Shown here: one piece after another, positions 25,758-35,615 of the stretch
Position numbering within the stretch: the stretch's first letter is position 1
How the letters are laid out: every line of letters starts with the position of its first letter
DNA from: Hyphomicrobiales bacterium
Lineage (GTDB): Bacteria > Pseudomonadota > Alphaproteobacteria > Rhizobiales > Rhizobiaceae
DNA length: 64,000 nt
Assembly (NCBI GenBank): GCA_900473685.1
Contig: UCNE01000017.1
Coordinates: forward strand, 79,749-143,748
Direction of reading: 5' to 3'
Made by a program: the position numbers and the translations under genes
The notes under the pieces: generated by a model
What the model saw: the letters and a program-made list of their open reading frames with translations, nothing else
What the model was told of the DNA's origin: nothing
Databases searched by the model: none

Positions 25758-26071
25758 CCGATAGAACGGACGCCGCCGGGACGGCGTTATTCCCACTCAA
25801 TTGTACAGGCTCATCATAAGCCATTGTTTTCACTCGTGAAAATAAATTCACCTCCAGAATCTACCGCCTACCAAACCGTCAGGAAACTACGCTTTTGATT
25901 TCATTGATGAATTTTGCCCAATGGGGGTGGCTCATGTATCGCCTACTATCGGTGTTTTCGACACACTGCCACGCGCTCCCCCAGAACGGCTCATTCTTAG
26001 AAAAGTACCGTCAGCGATGTATCCCATTCGTGGAATGGTCTTTACACGATCGCGCAACCAGCCCGTCAACA
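25758..26071. other. Intergenic gap with a weak hairpin
   Basis: 314 bp between convergent transcription units. ACGCCG-CCGGGA-CGGCGT at 25771-25788 could end the sigma-factor operon, but it is followed only by TATT. The remainder is of lower GC than its surroundings, and I recognise no gene or RNA in it. Confidence 0.5.
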
Positions 26072-27052
26072 TCAGGTTAGAACGACAATCTTGCCACCAG
26101 CTTTATTGGTTTCCATGCAACGATGCGCTTCGACAATGCCATCGAGTTCGAATGTGCGGCCGACCGTCACGCGAAGGTCGCCGCTTGCCACCTGATCGAC
26201 AAGCGACTGAAGTGGCGTTCGCATGAAATCGTCGGCGTCGCCAGCATAGGTGGTAAGTGACACTGCCGTTGGGATCATGTCCATAGGGCTGAACTGATCG
26301 AACGACCATTTGTCGCCAACCATCCCGGTCATGCAGACGATCCCCTGTGCACGGGCCGCTTGAAGCGAGTCGGCGAGCGTCGTGGTGCCAACCAACTCGA
26401 GCACCTTGTCAACACCAGCAGGAAACACCTCACGCACCTGCGGAGCGATCTCGCCGGTGTCGATGAACACCTGATCGGCTCCGTTATCGCGCAGGAGCCG
26501 TTCGCGTGAAGCCTGCCGAGTGGTCGCTGCGACACGGGCGCCGTACTTGCGGGCAATCGCCGCTGCCGCCAATCCTACCGATGTGGTGCCACCACGGATC
26601 AGCAGCCGCTCGCCCGGCTGGAGCCGCAGCGCCTTGAACAGGGATCCCCACGCAGTCTGCAGCATTTCCGGCAAAGCACCCAAGGTTTGCCACGGCAAAC
26701 TGGTCGACAGTTTCTGGACCTGCGACGCGGGTACGCAAGTGAACTCGGCGTAGCTGCCATCGAACGCGCGGCCCATGCCGCCCATCGCTGTGGCGACGAT
26801 GTCGCCGGGAGCGAATTCACCGCCGGGTGCCGCCTCGACCAGCCCGACCGCCTCGATGCCCAAAATGCGGGGTAGCTGCACATTGGGCGAATGGCCTTGG
26901 CGGGTGAACAACTCAGACCGGTTAAGCCCGAATGCCTTGACACGGATCAATACTTGGCCAGCCTCGGGGATCGGTACAGGACGAGCTTCCAGCTGAATGG
27001 TTTCAGCCCCGCCCGGTTGGTGGAGGACCGCCGCCTTCATCATCACCGTCAT
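26072..27052 (-). CDS. Zinc-type alcohol dehydrogenase-like (quinone oxidoreductase) protein
   Basis: 326 residues of the MDR superfamily: [18 protein letters not shown] at the start, [35 protein letters not shown], and the Rossmann region [22 protein letters not shown]. The catalytic and structural zinc cysteines are absent, so it is of the NADPH:quinone oxidoreductase / enoyl-reductase type. Its start overlaps the DoxX gene stop by 4 bp. It is the last gene of a three-gene operon (SnoaL-like, DoxX, MDR) facing a LysR gene. Confidence 0.9.
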   Translation of the reverse strand: MTVMMKAAVLHQPGGAETIQLEARPVPIPEAGQVLIRVKAFGLNRSELFTRQGHSPNVQLPRILGIEAVGLVEAAPGGEFAPGDIVATAMGGMGRAFDGSYAEFTCVPASQVQKLSTSLPWQTLGALPEMLQTAWGSLFKALRLQPGERLLIRGGTTSVGLAAAAIARKYGARVAATTRQASRERLLRDNGADQVFIDTGEIAPQVREVFPAGVDKVLELVGTTTLADSLQAARAQGIVCMTGMVGDKWSFDQFSPMDMIPTAVSLTTYAGDADDFMRTPLQSLVDQVASGDLRVTVGRTFELDGIVEAHRCMETNKAGGKIVVLT

Positions 27053-27453
27053 GATCGAGCCTCCCGCCGACGCAAGAGCAGAGCGCCCACACTGAGACCG
27101 GGAGCGCCATCCTTAGCGAGCAGCAACAGCCCGCCTGCCATCGCCACGTTCTTGAGGAACATGATCATCTGGGTCTGATCGGCAAAGGCCGTGTGGAATA
27201 CTGCCGCCGAGACAAGACAGAAGCCAGACAGCAGAAGCGCCACGGGACGCGTCCACAGCCCAATCAAAAGCAGCAAGCCACCGCCGATCTCAAGCGCGAT
27301 GGTGGGCCAGATAAGAATGGGCGCAACGCCGAACATGGCCATATAGCCCTGGGTTGCCACCACGGCACCGAGCTTGCCGAGCCCGGACAGCACGAAAATT
27401 GCCGCCATCAGCGCCCTTGCGGGCGCGTCGGCGTATTTGGTGAACTGAAGCAT
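27049..27453 (-). CDS. DoxX family membrane protein
   Basis: 134 residues with four hydrophobic segments. The DoxX pattern is [27 protein letters not shown], then [24 protein letters not shown] and [18 protein letters not shown]. DoxX-type proteins sit in the inner membrane and are often linked to redox or quinone enzymes. It is coupled to the downstream oxidoreductase by an ATGA overlap and lies 15 bp after the SnoaL-like gene. Confidence 0.92.
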   Translation of the reverse strand: MLQFTKYADAPARALMAAIFVLSGLGKLGAVVATQGYMAMFGVAPILIWPTIALEIGGGLLLLIGLWTRPVALLLSGFCLVSAAVFHTAFADQTQMIMFLKNVAMAGGLLLLAKDGAPGLSVGALLLRRREARS

Positions 27454-27468
27454 GGATCTTTCTCCCTA

Positions 27469-27942
27469 TCAGCCGCGCGGCGGGTTGGTGGTGGAAAAAC
27501 AGTAACGCGCGATCTTCCACTCGCCGCCGACCCTCTGGAACAGGAACAGTTCCTGGTTCGCTTCCGGGCCGCCCGCGCCGGTCGCATTGATCCTAACGCT
27601 GCCCGCCGAATTGGTGCGGGCGAAGGCCCAATCGGGCGCGATCTGGCGGATTTCGACGATGTCGAACTTCACCGTCAGCTTGATGGTGTGGAACACCGTG
27701 TCATAGGCCATCCGCACGGCGGCGCGGCCGACCGACGAGGGGCTGTGCTGCGGCATGAATACGCCGTCGTCAGCATAGAGCGCCATTACCCGCTCGGTGT
27801 CCGAACTGTTGAGCGCCTGTTCGTAACTGCGCAGGACATGCTCGATCGCGGCGCCTTCTTCGGTCTGCGCGGCGGCGGGGGTGCCGGCGACCATCGCCAG
27901 TACAGCGCCGGCGGCCAGGGTTGATGTGAAAAATCCAGCCAT
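27469..27942 (-). CDS. Secreted SnoaL/NTF2-like protein (SgcJ/EcaC type)
   Basis: 157 residues. It has a signal peptide of about 25 residues (AGFFTSTLAAGAVLAMVAG, cleavage after AAAQ). The remainder is an NTF2-like domain: EHVLRSYEQALNSSDTERVMALYADDGVFMPQ, VGRAAVRMAYDTVFH, VGGEWKIARYCFS. Such domains bind small ligands or act as isomerases. It is the first gene of the SnoaL-DoxX-MDR operon and is divergent from a LysR regulator 113 bp away. Confidence 0.9.
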   Translation of the reverse strand: MAGFFTSTLAAGAVLAMVAGTPAAAQTEEGAAIEHVLRSYEQALNSSDTERVMALYADDGVFMPQHSPSSVGRAAVRMAYDTVFHTIKLTVKFDIVEIRQIAPDWAFARTNSAGSVRINATGAGGPEANQELFLFQRVGGEWKIARYCFSTTNPPRG

Positions 27943-28055
27943 GACTCATCTCCTTAATGGTTGGCGTGCTTGCCATCACCAATAGATGCTCTCTTTCCAC
28001 TTTCGAGATTAGATGGTAAATTCGGCAATCACCCTCCCAATACTGGAAAAGAGAG

Positions 28056-28958
28056 TTGACCGACCTCAACACCCTGATCGTCTTTGCGCGAGTTGCCGAA
28101 GCGGGCAGTCTTTCGGGCGCAGCGCGACGGACCGGCATGCCGGTATCGACCGTCAGCCGGAAGATCGCTGAACTTGAGGACCAACTTGGCGTCCGCCTGA
28201 TCGAACGATCGACGCGGCATCTGCGGCTGACCGATGTCGGACAGGAGGTGCTCGCACAGGCGCAGCGCGGGCTGGAAATCGGAGAGGCGGTCGATAGCAT
28301 CGTCTCTAACCGCATCTCCGAAGTGCGCGGCACGCTAAGATTGTCGGCGCCACCGAGCCTGTCCGATAGCCTGCTCGCGCCGTTGATAGGGGCATTCCAA
28401 GCCTCTTATCCCGGTGTCAGTGTGCATGTCTTCGTAACGAGCCGGATGGTCGATCATATTTCGGAGGGTATCGACATTGCGCTGCGTTTCGGGCGCCTGA
28501 GCGACTCCGCGCTCGTTTCACGACCGCTGCTGCGGTATCGCCACCTTCTGCTGGCAAGCCCGGACTATCTGGACGGGCGGCGTCTCGACGATCCCGACCA
28601 TCTCCGCGACCACCGGTTGCTGGCATTCGCGTTCGAGCCGCAACTGTATCGCTGGATACTTCACCGAGGCAGCGAAAAGCGGACGATCGAATTCCAGCCG
28701 AACCTCGCGATGAACGACTATGCCGGGATCGCGGCGTTACTAACCGCAGGGAGCGGCATTGGCGAGTTGCCGGCGCTGGTCGCCCATGGGCTGGTGGCGC
28801 AACGGCGATTGGTCGAAGTCTTACCTAACTGGAGGTTCGAGCCGCTTGAATTCTCGATCGTCCATCTCGGCAATAGACACATTGCCCGTCCAGTCCGCCT
28901 GTTCAAAGAGTTCGCCATCCAAGCGGCACCAAAATTGTTTCGCGATTTACCGGTCTAG
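28056..28958 (+). CDS. LysR family transcriptional regulator
   Basis: 300 residues with a TTG start at 28056, preceded by AAAAGAGAG. The HTH is FARVAEAGSLSGAARRTGMPVSTVSRKIAELEDQLGVRLI, and the effector domain runs from GTLRLSAPPSLSDSLLAPLI; this is the CrgA/DsdC-like subgroup common beside oxidoreductase genes. It is divergent from the SnoaL-DoxX-MDR operon, which it presumably controls. The 240 bp between its end and guaA hold no recognisable feature. Confidence 0.92.
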   Translation: MTDLNTLIVFARVAEAGSLSGAARRTGMPVSTVSRKIAELEDQLGVRLIERSTRHLRLTDVGQEVLAQAQRGLEIGEAVDSIVSNRISEVRGTLRLSAPPSLSDSLLAPLIGAFQASYPGVSVHVFVTSRMVDHISEGIDIALRFGRLSDSALVSRPLLRYRHLLLASPDYLDGRRLDDPDHLRDHRLLAFAFEPQLYRWILHRGSEKRTIEFQPNLAMNDYAGIAALLTAGSGIGELPALVAHGLVAQRRLVEVLPNWRFEPLEFSIVHLGNRHIARPVRLFKEFAIQAAPKLFRDLPV

Positions 28959-29198
28959 CCCAGTTTCTAGCGGCTGATGGCCCGCGTTCCACCCTCAAAT
29001 AGCCGCGCCGATTTTGTACGCTATTCTACGCCATCCCCTATACAACGCCGACGGCTTTTTACATTAGAGGCCGAGTGCGTTTCAGATCGATAAAGGTATT
29101 TTAAGAGGAGAAAAATCGCGCAAAGTGCGAACGACACAAGCGTGTGGACGGAGGGCAATGGCCCGCCGCACTTACACTAATGCCGCCGTTTGCTCCTC

Positions 29199-30761
29199 TC
29201 ATTCCCACTCGATCGTGCCGGGCGGCTTTGACGTCACATCGTAGACAACGCGGTTGATACCGCGGACTTCGTTGATGATGCGGGTGGCGGCGCGGCCGAG
29301 GAAGTCCATGTCGTAATGGTAGAAGTCGGCGGTCATGCCGTCGACGGATGTGACGGCGCGGAGCGCGCAGACGAATTCGTAGGTACGGCCGTCACCCATG
29401 ACGCCGACGGTCTGGACCGGCAGCAGCACGGCAAACGCCTGCCAGATGGCGTCGTAGAGGCCGGCCTTACGGATCTCGTCGAGATAGACGGCATCGGCTT
29501 CGCGCAGGATTTCCAGCTTTTCGCGGGTGATACCGCCCGGGCAGCGGATGGCAAGGCCCGGACCCGGGAACGGGTGGCGGCCGATGAAGCTATCGGGCAG
29601 GCCCAGCTCCTTGCCGAGAACGCGGACTTCGTCCTTGAACAGTTCGCGCAACGGCTCAACCAGTTGCATGTTCATACGATCAGGCAGGCCGCCGACATTG
29701 TGGTGCGACTTGATGGTGACCGACGGGCCGCCGGTGAACGAGACGCTTTCGATGACGTCCGGATAGAGCGTGCCCTGGGCGAGGAAATCGGCGCCGCCGA
29801 GCTTCTTGGCTTCCGCCTCGAAGACGTCGATGAAAAGCTTGCCGATGGTCTTGCGCTTGGTTTCCGGATCGCTTTCGCCTTCCAGCGCATTGATGAACAT
29901 ATCCGACGCATCGACATGCACCAGATGCAGATTGTAGTGCTCCTTGAACATGGCGACGACATCGGCCGCCTCGTTCTTGCGCATCAGGCCGTGGTCGACG
30001 AGGATGCAGGTCAGCTGGTCGCCGACCGCTTCATGGATCAGCAGCGCCGCAACGGATGAATCGACGCCGCCGGAGAGGCCGCAGATGACGCGCTTGTCGC
30101 CGACCTGCTTGCGGATTTCTGCAACGGCCTTGTCGCGATAGGCGGCCATCGACCAGTCGCCCTTGAGACCAGCGATCTTGTGGACGAAGTTAGCGAGCAG
30201 CTTGGCACCATCGGGCGTGTGTACGACCTCCGGGTGGAACTGCACGGCATAAAACTTCTTTGCCTCATTGGCGATGAAGGCAAACGGTGCGTTCGGCGAT
30301 GTCGCAACAACATCGAAACCGGCCGGGATCGCGGTGACGCGATCGCCATGGCTCATCCACACCTGATGGCGGGAACCGACGGTCCAGATGCCGTCAAAAA
30401 GCGCGCATTCCTTGTCGATCTCGATGAAGGCACGGCCGAACTCGCGGTGATGGCCGGCTTCAACCTTGCCACCGAGCTGTTCGCACATGGTCTGCTGGCC
30501 ATAGCAGATACCGAGAACCGGCAGGCCGCTCTCAAACACCACCTGCGGCGCACGCGGCGAGCCGATATCGAGCGTCGAGGCAGGGCTGCCGGAGAGGATG
30601 ATTGCCTTCGGGTTCAGCCGCTTGAAACCTTCTTCCGCCGACTGGAAGGGCACGATCTCGCAATAGACGCCGGTTTCGCGCACACGGCGCGCGATCAGCT
30701 GGGTGACCTGGCTGCCGAAATCGACGATGAGAACGGTATCGGGATGGACTGTCGCTGTCAT
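29199..30761 (-). CDS. guaA: GMP synthase (glutamine-hydrolysing)
   Basis: 520 residues, full length. The N-terminal class I amidotransferase has nucleophile Cys86 in LGICYGQQ and His/Glu in [10 protein letters not shown]. The ATP pyrophosphatase domain has the P-loop [15 protein letters not shown]. The C-terminal dimerisation domain ends [16 protein letters not shown]. It converts XMP to GMP with glutamine and ATP, the last step of guanine nucleotide synthesis. It is monocistronic here; 109 bp separate it from the nucleosidase gene upstream. Confidence 0.98.
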   Translation of the reverse strand: MTATVHPDTVLIVDFGSQVTQLIARRVRETGVYCEIVPFQSAEEGFKRLNPKAIILSGSPASTLDIGSPRAPQVVFESGLPVLGICYGQQTMCEQLGGKVEAGHHREFGRAFIEIDKECALFDGIWTVGSRHQVWMSHGDRVTAIPAGFDVVATSPNAPFAFIANEAKKFYAVQFHPEVVHTPDGAKLLANFVHKIAGLKGDWSMAAYRDKAVAEIRKQVGDKRVICGLSGGVDSSVAALLIHEAVGDQLTCILVDHGLMRKNEAADVVAMFKEHYNLHLVHVDASDMFINALEGESDPETKRKTIGKLFIDVFEAEAKKLGGADFLAQGTLYPDVIESVSFTGGPSVTIKSHHNVGGLPDRMNMQLVEPLRELFKDEVRVLGKELGLPDSFIGRHPFPGPGLAIRCPGGITREKLEILREADAVYLDEIRKAGLYDAIWQAFAVLLPVQTVGVMGDGRTYEFVCALRAVTSVDGMTADFYHYDMDFLGRAATRIINEVRGINRVVYDVTSKPPGTIEWE

Positions 30762-30870
30762 GACGCGCTTCCGTTGGCTTGGGCTTATGTGATGGGGAAC
30801 TATGGGCTGCCTTTAATTAAAGGCGGCCTCAAGCGCAACGATTACATTGCACCCGGACAATTTTGCGGCC

Positions 30871-31509
30871 TCAAACGGTGATTTCGCCGGTTTTCAGGGC
30901 GTTTTCCAGTGCATCGGCAGCGCTTGCCAGCTTCTCGTCGATCACATGCAGATATTCCGTCCAGTCACCGATATGCTTGAGGTCCGCCTTGCCATCGGAA
31001 ATGCCGCGCAGGCCGATCAGCGGCAGGCCGAACGACTGGCAGGCGCGCAGCACGGCAAAGGTTTCCATCTCAACCATATCGGCGGCGATCGTCTCATAGG
31101 CCGGGCCGGAGACGATGTTGGCGCCGGTCGATAGGCTCGCCTGTTTGACACCCGGAATACGCAGCGGCAGATCGACGACGACAGGCAGATCCAGAAACGG
31201 CGTCGCGCCCTTTTCGAAACCAAGCGGCGAGGCATCCATATCGCGATAGGCAACGGAAGTGGCCTGATAGACTTCCGCCTGTTCCAGCCGGGCTGAACCA
31301 GCCGAGCCGAGCGAGACGACGAGATCGGGCAGGCTGCCCCGGTGAGCCAGCTCGGCAAGCGTCCGTGTCAGCGCCACGGCGGCCTCGACCGGGCCGACGC
31401 CGGTCATCAGCGGCGAGATACGCTCGCGCAGATGCACGCCATATTCGGCATCGACGGCCATGACGTAGAGCAGGTTTTTGCCTGCCACAGGCTTCAGTTC
31501 GAATGTCAT
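30871..31509 (-). CDS. 5'-methylthioadenosine/S-adenosylhomocysteine nucleosidase-like protein
   Basis: 212 residues of the PNP/UDP phosphorylase fold: LYVMAVDAEYGVHL with the catalytic Glu, LMTGVGPVEAAVAL, DLVVSLGSAGSA, and MVEMETFAVLRACQSFGLPLIGLRGISDGK with the MEMET-type ribose-binding and catalytic Asp site. The likely role is cleavage of MTA/SAH (purine salvage, methyl cycle). It is shorter than E. coli MtnN (232 residues) and belongs to a rhizobial branch, so I give no symbol. Its ATG overlaps the thioesterase gene stop by 4 bp. Confidence 0.88.
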   Translation of the reverse strand: MTFELKPVAGKNLLYVMAVDAEYGVHLRERISPLMTGVGPVEAAVALTRTLAELAHRGSLPDLVVSLGSAGSARLEQAEVYQATSVAYRDMDASPLGFEKGATPFLDLPVVVDLPLRIPGVKQASLSTGANIVSGPAYETIAADMVEMETFAVLRACQSFGLPLIGLRGISDGKADLKHIGDWTEYLHVIDEKLASAADALENALKTGEITV

Positions 31510-31940
31510 CCTTCGATCCCCTCGCGTCCGCGGATCACCATCATCGTGCCGGTCATCGAGGCAATCAGCTTGGCCGGGCCATCCTGCGAGATCGCGTAGC
31601 CACGGCCATCGGAGACGATGATCGTTGTGCCCGGTTTGGTGACTTCGCCGCGAAACAGGAAACGCTCGCCGCGGCCGGGCGACATCAGGTTGACCTTGAA
31701 TTCGATGGTGAGGATCGAGGCATCGGGATCGATCACCGAATAGGCGGCATAGGTGCCGGCCGCATCGAGCGCCGCCGAGATGATGCCCGCATGAAGGAAA
31801 CCATGCTGCTGGGTCAGCTTTTCGTCGAACGGCAGCTCGATCTCCACCGAGCCCTGCTCCACCCGCGTCAATTCTGCGCCGATGGTCGCCATGGCGGCCT
31901 GCCGATCAAAACTCCTGCGGATGCGCTCGCGAAATTCCAC
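31506..31940 (-). CDS. PaaI-type hotdog thioesterase
   Basis: 144 residues if the start is GTG 31940 (EFRERIRRSF follows, with AGAGAG upstream); the frame is open to a TTG at 32006, so the start is uncertain. The hotdog fold is shown by the segment LTQQHGFLHAGIISAALDAAGTYAA, with the HGG-like catalytic region, and by LTIEFKVNLMSPGRGERF. Members hydrolyse aromatic or acyl-CoA thioesters in the cytoplasm. It is coupled to the nucleosidase gene by ATGA and lies just after tspO. Confidence 0.87.
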   Translation of the reverse strand: MEFRERIRRSFDRQAAMATIGAELTRVEQGSVEIELPFDEKLTQQHGFLHAGIISAALDAAGTYAAYSVIDPDASILTIEFKVNLMSPGRGERFLFRGEVTKPGTTIIVSDGRGYAISQDGPAKLIASMTGTMMVIRGREGIEG

Positions 31941-32009
31941 CGTGTGCTCTCTATCGCCCGTGTTGCTGGTCGCGCCGACAGTCGCATGGTGGAAAAACAA
32001 GGACAAGCC

Positions 32010-32462
32010 TCAATTCATGAGGAAAATCGATGTGTTGAGCAGAGTGGCGAAGGCGACCCAGGCGAGATAGGGCGTAAACAGCAGTGCGGAGAGACCATCC
32101 TGTTTCCGGCTCACCATGATGAAGCCGATGATCGAGATCAACAGCGCAATAATGACGATCAGGGCCATCGCAATCTCCTGAAACCCGAAGAACAGCGGCG
32201 ACCAGGCAAAATTGAAGATCATCTGCGCCACCCAGAACCGCATGGCGGCGGTGCGGCGATGATTGAGCAAGGCGCGGGCGCCCACAAAACCGATGACGAC
32301 ATAGAGGATCGACCAGACCGGCGCGAAAATCCAGTTGGGCGGATTGAAGGAGGGCTTGATCAGCGACTGATACCATTCGCCGGGAATATTGTTGATGCCG
32401 ATCAGCAGGCCGCAGCCGAGAACGAGGGCAATGAAGAGGATGTAGATCAGGGTACGATTCAT
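32010..32462 (-). CDS. tspO: TspO/MBR family membrane protein
   Basis: 150 residues from ATG 32462 with five transmembrane segments. Family motifs are IPGEWYQSLIKPSFNPPNWIFAPVW, then NFAWSPLFFGFQ and LLFTPYLAWVAFATLLN. TspO binds tetrapyrroles and, in alphaproteobacteria, modulates photosynthesis, stress and porphyrin handling. It is the first gene of a tspO-thioesterase-nucleosidase run. It is divergent from a GNAT gene, with 81 bp between the starts. Confidence 0.94.
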   Translation of the reverse strand: MNRTLIYILFIALVLGCGLLIGINNIPGEWYQSLIKPSFNPPNWIFAPVWSILYVVIGFVGARALLNHRRTAAMRFWVAQMIFNFAWSPLFFGFQEIAMALIVIIALLISIIGFIMVSRKQDGLSALLFTPYLAWVAFATLLNTSIFLMN

Positions 32463-32543
32463 ACCGCAGACATAGGGCATGCCTCGGCGAACGCCAGCCA
32501 GACGGGGCTTTTAATTTGCCCGCCGAAATCCCAATATCTTTTC

Positions 32544-33083
32544 ATGGATGATCGCAAATCTTTCGAGATCAGGCCGGGAACGGGCGATGATCTGTTCATG
32601 ATCGCCGGCGTGCTGGTCGATACATGGCGGTCGACCTTTCGCGGTTTGCTGGCGGACGACTTTCTCGACGGCATGTCCCGCGAGGAACAGGCCGTGCGTC
32701 ACGCCCGCAGGATGGGTGCTCCCGGGGTCTGCTACTTCGTCGCGGTCGATCCTTCCGCAAGTGAGATCGTCGGCTTCGTCAATTTCGGGCCAGGACGTGG
32801 CAAGGTTCCCGATGATATCCACGAGATTTATGCACTCTATGTCCGGGCTGAGCACCAGGGCTCCGGGATCGGCACCGCGCTTGTCCGCTCGGCGGCAAGG
32901 CACTGCGCGGGGCAAGGGGCGAAATCGCTGTTCGCCTGGGTTCTCGCTGGCAATCCCAACCGGCGATTCTATGAAAAGCTGGGTGCAAATGCTGTGGAAA
33001 CGGCGAGTATCTGGCTCGATAACAAGCACTACGATCAGGTCGCCTATCTCTGGGAAGACATCACTCTTCTCCTGAAGCAGTGA
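32544..33083 (+). CDS. GNAT family N-acetyltransferase
   Basis: 179 residues from ATG 32544. The acetyl-CoA site is LYVRAEHQGSGIGTALVRSAARH (motif A, Q-x-x-G-x-G/A), followed by LFAWVLAGNPNRRFYEKLGA (motif B). The N-terminal half includes IAGVLVDTWRSTFRGLLADDFL, as in many rhizobial GNATs of unknown substrate. It is a single gene that ends 10 bp before the convergent DUF1513 gene. Confidence 0.9.
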   Translation: MDDRKSFEIRPGTGDDLFMIAGVLVDTWRSTFRGLLADDFLDGMSREEQAVRHARRMGAPGVCYFVAVDPSASEIVGFVNFGPGRGKVPDDIHEIYALYVRAEHQGSGIGTALVRSAARHCAGQGAKSLFAWVLAGNPNRRFYEKLGANAVETASIWLDNKHYDQVAYLWEDITLLLKQ

Positions 33084-33093
33084 CAGCCAGCGC

Positions 33094-34191
33094 TCAGAGC
33101 TTGCCGATCCGGACGATATGCTGGTCCCAGGCGACCCGGCTTTTCGTTTCGCCAAACGACCCCGAATAGGACGATGCAACGAAGCCATGGGGTGACGCAG
33201 CAATGCCTGCCGCATCGGCCAGGCTTTCCTGACTGACGACCCGGCCGGTCTTTGCCTCGACCGTCACCTCAACGCCCCCCTTCGGCGAAGTCAGCCCAAT
33301 CAGATCATCACGCCGGTTAACGGCGATGGCACCCACATAGTTGGCGAGCGCCAGCGTCGTCTCTTCCGGCAACGCCATGAACCGGATGTCTTCACCGCGC
33401 GCAAAGGAGCCGGCGAGCGGCGGCAGGTCGTTGCGGGCGCCCTCGTACTGGCAGGCAAACCAGACCTTGCCATCCGCGTCGATATCGACATGGCGGGTCG
33501 AGAGCTGGCGCAGGGTATCCGGCATCGTGTGACGCTCGATCAGCGCGCCGGTGGCCGTGTCGATCAGCGCAAGCGACGGTTCCATATGATCGAGATTAAG
33601 CTTGGTACGGCCAAAATCCGGATGGGTCTCGATGCCGCCATTGGCAACCACCAGCATATGGCCGTCCGCCGACAGGGTCATGTCATGCGGGCCGATGCCA
33701 TAGGACGGAAACTCGCCGATGCGGGCAAAGCTGTTGGTGCCGTCATAGACGCCGATCATGCCGCGATTGCCGGCGAAATCGTTCTCCGTCGCATAGAGCA
33801 AACGTCCATCCGCAGAGAAGCAGCCATGACCATAAAAGTGCCGGCCTTCGACGGAGGTAATAACGATCGGCTCGATGCCCGGCGCAAAGATCATCGCATA
33901 GGTTCCGGGGCGGCGGGCAAAGGCAACGGCACGGTTGGTCACCGGCGACCAGGTCATGCCGTGCGCACGGGCGGGCAATGGCACTCGCTCGATGATGGCG
34001 CCCTCTTCCGTCAACGTCGCCACGCCGTAGGACCCATCGGGCGCCATGAAGGCGGAGGCATAGACGGCATCCGTGCGGGACAGCGCGAAAGCGGCTTGCG
34101 GGGCAAGGGTCGCCACCCAAGCGGCACCGGCCATTGTCAGGAACGTGCGGCGGTCCGTGAGGGTTTGGCGGGAGATGTTTTGGTATGCCAT
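33094..34191 (-). CDS. Tat-exported DUF1513 beta-propeller protein
   Basis: 365 residues. The N-terminus carries a Tat signal, DRRTFLTMAGAAWVATLAPQ, with likely cleavage after AFA. The mature protein shows repeated beta-propeller blades (GHGCFSADGRLLYATENDF, GPHDMTLSADGHMLVVANGG), as in DUF1513. In many proteobacteria this family accompanies imelysin and di-haem genes in an iron-related operon. Here a corA gene and a palindromic element separate it from those genes. It is periplasmic; its enzymatic role is unknown. Confidence 0.9.
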   Translation of the reverse strand: MAYQNISRQTLTDRRTFLTMAGAAWVATLAPQAAFALSRTDAVYASAFMAPDGSYGVATLTEEGAIIERVPLPARAHGMTWSPVTNRAVAFARRPGTYAMIFAPGIEPIVITSVEGRHFYGHGCFSADGRLLYATENDFAGNRGMIGVYDGTNSFARIGEFPSYGIGPHDMTLSADGHMLVVANGGIETHPDFGRTKLNLDHMEPSLALIDTATGALIERHTMPDTLRQLSTRHVDIDADGKVWFACQYEGARNDLPPLAGSFARGEDIRFMALPEETTLALANYVGAIAVNRRDDLIGLTSPKGGVEVTVEAKTGRVVSQESLADAAGIAASPHGFVASSYSGSFGETKSRVAWDQHIVRIGKL

Positions 34192-34230
34192 GCAAACAGA
34201 TCCAAATTGGCCGGTGCGCTTTTTTAGCTT

Positions 34231-34365
34231 CCGTCATTCTTGCCCTCGGGCTTGACCCGAGGGATGTCACAGGAATCCAGCCATGCGACGACGGTCGCAT
34301 GGAAGAGTCTCTTGCGGCGCAGACGCGCCGTTACTGGATCCCCGCCACAAGGGCGAGGATGACGG
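34231..34365. repeat. Palindromic intergenic element, family C
   Basis: The ends are inverted copies: CCGTCATTCTTGCCCT on the left and AGGGCGAGGATGACGG on the right match at 14 of 16 pairs. Inner motifs are CTCGGGCTTGACCCGAGGGA and the pair AATCCAGC / TACTGGATCCCCG. GGGCTTGACCCGAGG palindromes of this kind are common in alphaproteobacterial intergenic DNA. It lies between DUF1513 and corA, the point where the usual iron-operon order is broken. Confidence 0.75.
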
Positions 34366-34408
34366 AGAACCGGGGAAATCGCCAGACACACCGGGTTGAA
34401 TAACGCGA

Positions 34409-35398
34409 TTAAAGCCAGCCCCGCCGCTTGAAATACAGGAACGGCACCACCGCCGACAGCACCATTGCGAACAGCGCCAGCGGATAACCGAACGAGAATT
34501 TCAGCTCCGGCATGGCATCGAAATTCATCCCGTAGATCGACGCGACCAGCGTCGGCGGCAGGAAGACGACGGAGGCCACCGAGAAGATCTTGATGATCTG
34601 GTTCTGCTCGAGATTGATCAGGCCCAGCGTCGCATCGAGCAGGAAGTTGATCTTGTTCGACAGGAACAGGGCGTGATCGCCAAGGGCCGCGGCATCGCGC
34701 TGGATCAGCTTGATCCGCTGGCGGCTTTCCTTGATCGCCTTGCGCGTGCCGATGCCATCCAGCGCCGTATGATAGGCGACGAGACGCCCGACGCTGACGA
34801 GGCTTTCGCGGATAACGCTGAGGAAATCCCCCTTCTGGCCGATCTGCTCGATCAGCGACTGCAGGTCGCGGGTTTTCTTGGTGACGCTCGAATGGCTCTT
34901 GCGGAACACTTCGCGCGAAATACCGTCGATCTCGTTGCCAATCCGCTCCAGCGCATCGGCCGTCCGGTCGATCATCGCTTCCAGCAAGCCGAGCATCACC
35001 AGTTCGCCGCTTTCGCAGGAAACGCCATTCAGGCGCTGCATGCGCGCGGCATAGAGATGAAACGGCTTTGGGTCCGCATGGCGCACCGTTACCAGTGTCG
35101 CGCCCTTCAGGATGAACGTCACCGGCACCTTCACCGGGTTGTCGCCATCGAGTTCGGTCGCGGCCGTCATCGTCATAAATTCGGCGCCGTCCTCCTGATA
35201 GAGGCGGTCGGAAAGTTCGATCTCCTGCATTTCATCGCGCGTCGGGATTTCGATGCCGAGATGCTGCTCGACGCTGCGGGTTTCATCCTGGGCGGGATTG
35301 AACAGGTCGAACCACACGATCGGGCTGGCTTCAACCAGTTCCGGGATGGCGTCGATAAGGGCAAGGTGATTGTTCTGGCAGGAATAGATGCGCAGCAT
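34409..35398 (-). CDS. corA: CorA family magnesium/divalent metal transporter
   Basis: 329 residues from ATG 35398 (a TTG at 35410 is the alternative). The C-terminus carries the two CorA membrane helices with the signature YGMNFDAMPEL between them and the positively charged end YFKRRGWL. The long N-terminal domain is cytoplasmic and Mg2+-sensing (IYSCQNNHLALIDAIPELV and so on). It forms a pentameric channel for Mg2+, possibly Co2+/Ni2+. It sits between the imelysin genes and DUF1513, with gaps of about 220 bp on both sides, so it likely has its own promoter. Confidence 0.95.
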   Translation of the reverse strand: MLRIYSCQNNHLALIDAIPELVEASPIVWFDLFNPAQDETRSVEQHLGIEIPTRDEMQEIELSDRLYQEDGAEFMTMTAATELDGDNPVKVPVTFILKGATLVTVRHADPKPFHLYAARMQRLNGVSCESGELVMLGLLEAMIDRTADALERIGNEIDGISREVFRKSHSSVTKKTRDLQSLIEQIGQKGDFLSVIRESLVSVGRLVAYHTALDGIGTRKAIKESRQRIKLIQRDAAALGDHALFLSNKINFLLDATLGLINLEQNQIIKIFSVASVVFLPPTLVASIYGMNFDAMPELKFSFGYPLALFAMVLSAVVPFLYFKRRGWL

Positions 35399-35615
35399 GT
35401 CGGGTTCCAATCTGGCAAGTCATCGACCGCCAGCGGACACCCCTTGTGATCAGGGCCGGACGGTCGAAAAAATCGAAGCTCTACTTCGACTGTCGGGGTT
35501 CATGATCCGTTGATCCTTGTTTGGCCGTGCTCACAGGTGAACACGGCTGATCCATTGCGCCAATGTGCTTTTGTTGTCAACCGCTTGCCGGTTGGGCGAA
35601 TGCAGTCTTTTTTGC

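Noticed and set aside
31503..32543. Long plus-strand frame ahead of the GNAT gene
   Set aside because: It runs antisense to the thioesterase and tspO genes; the acetyltransferase starts at 32544.
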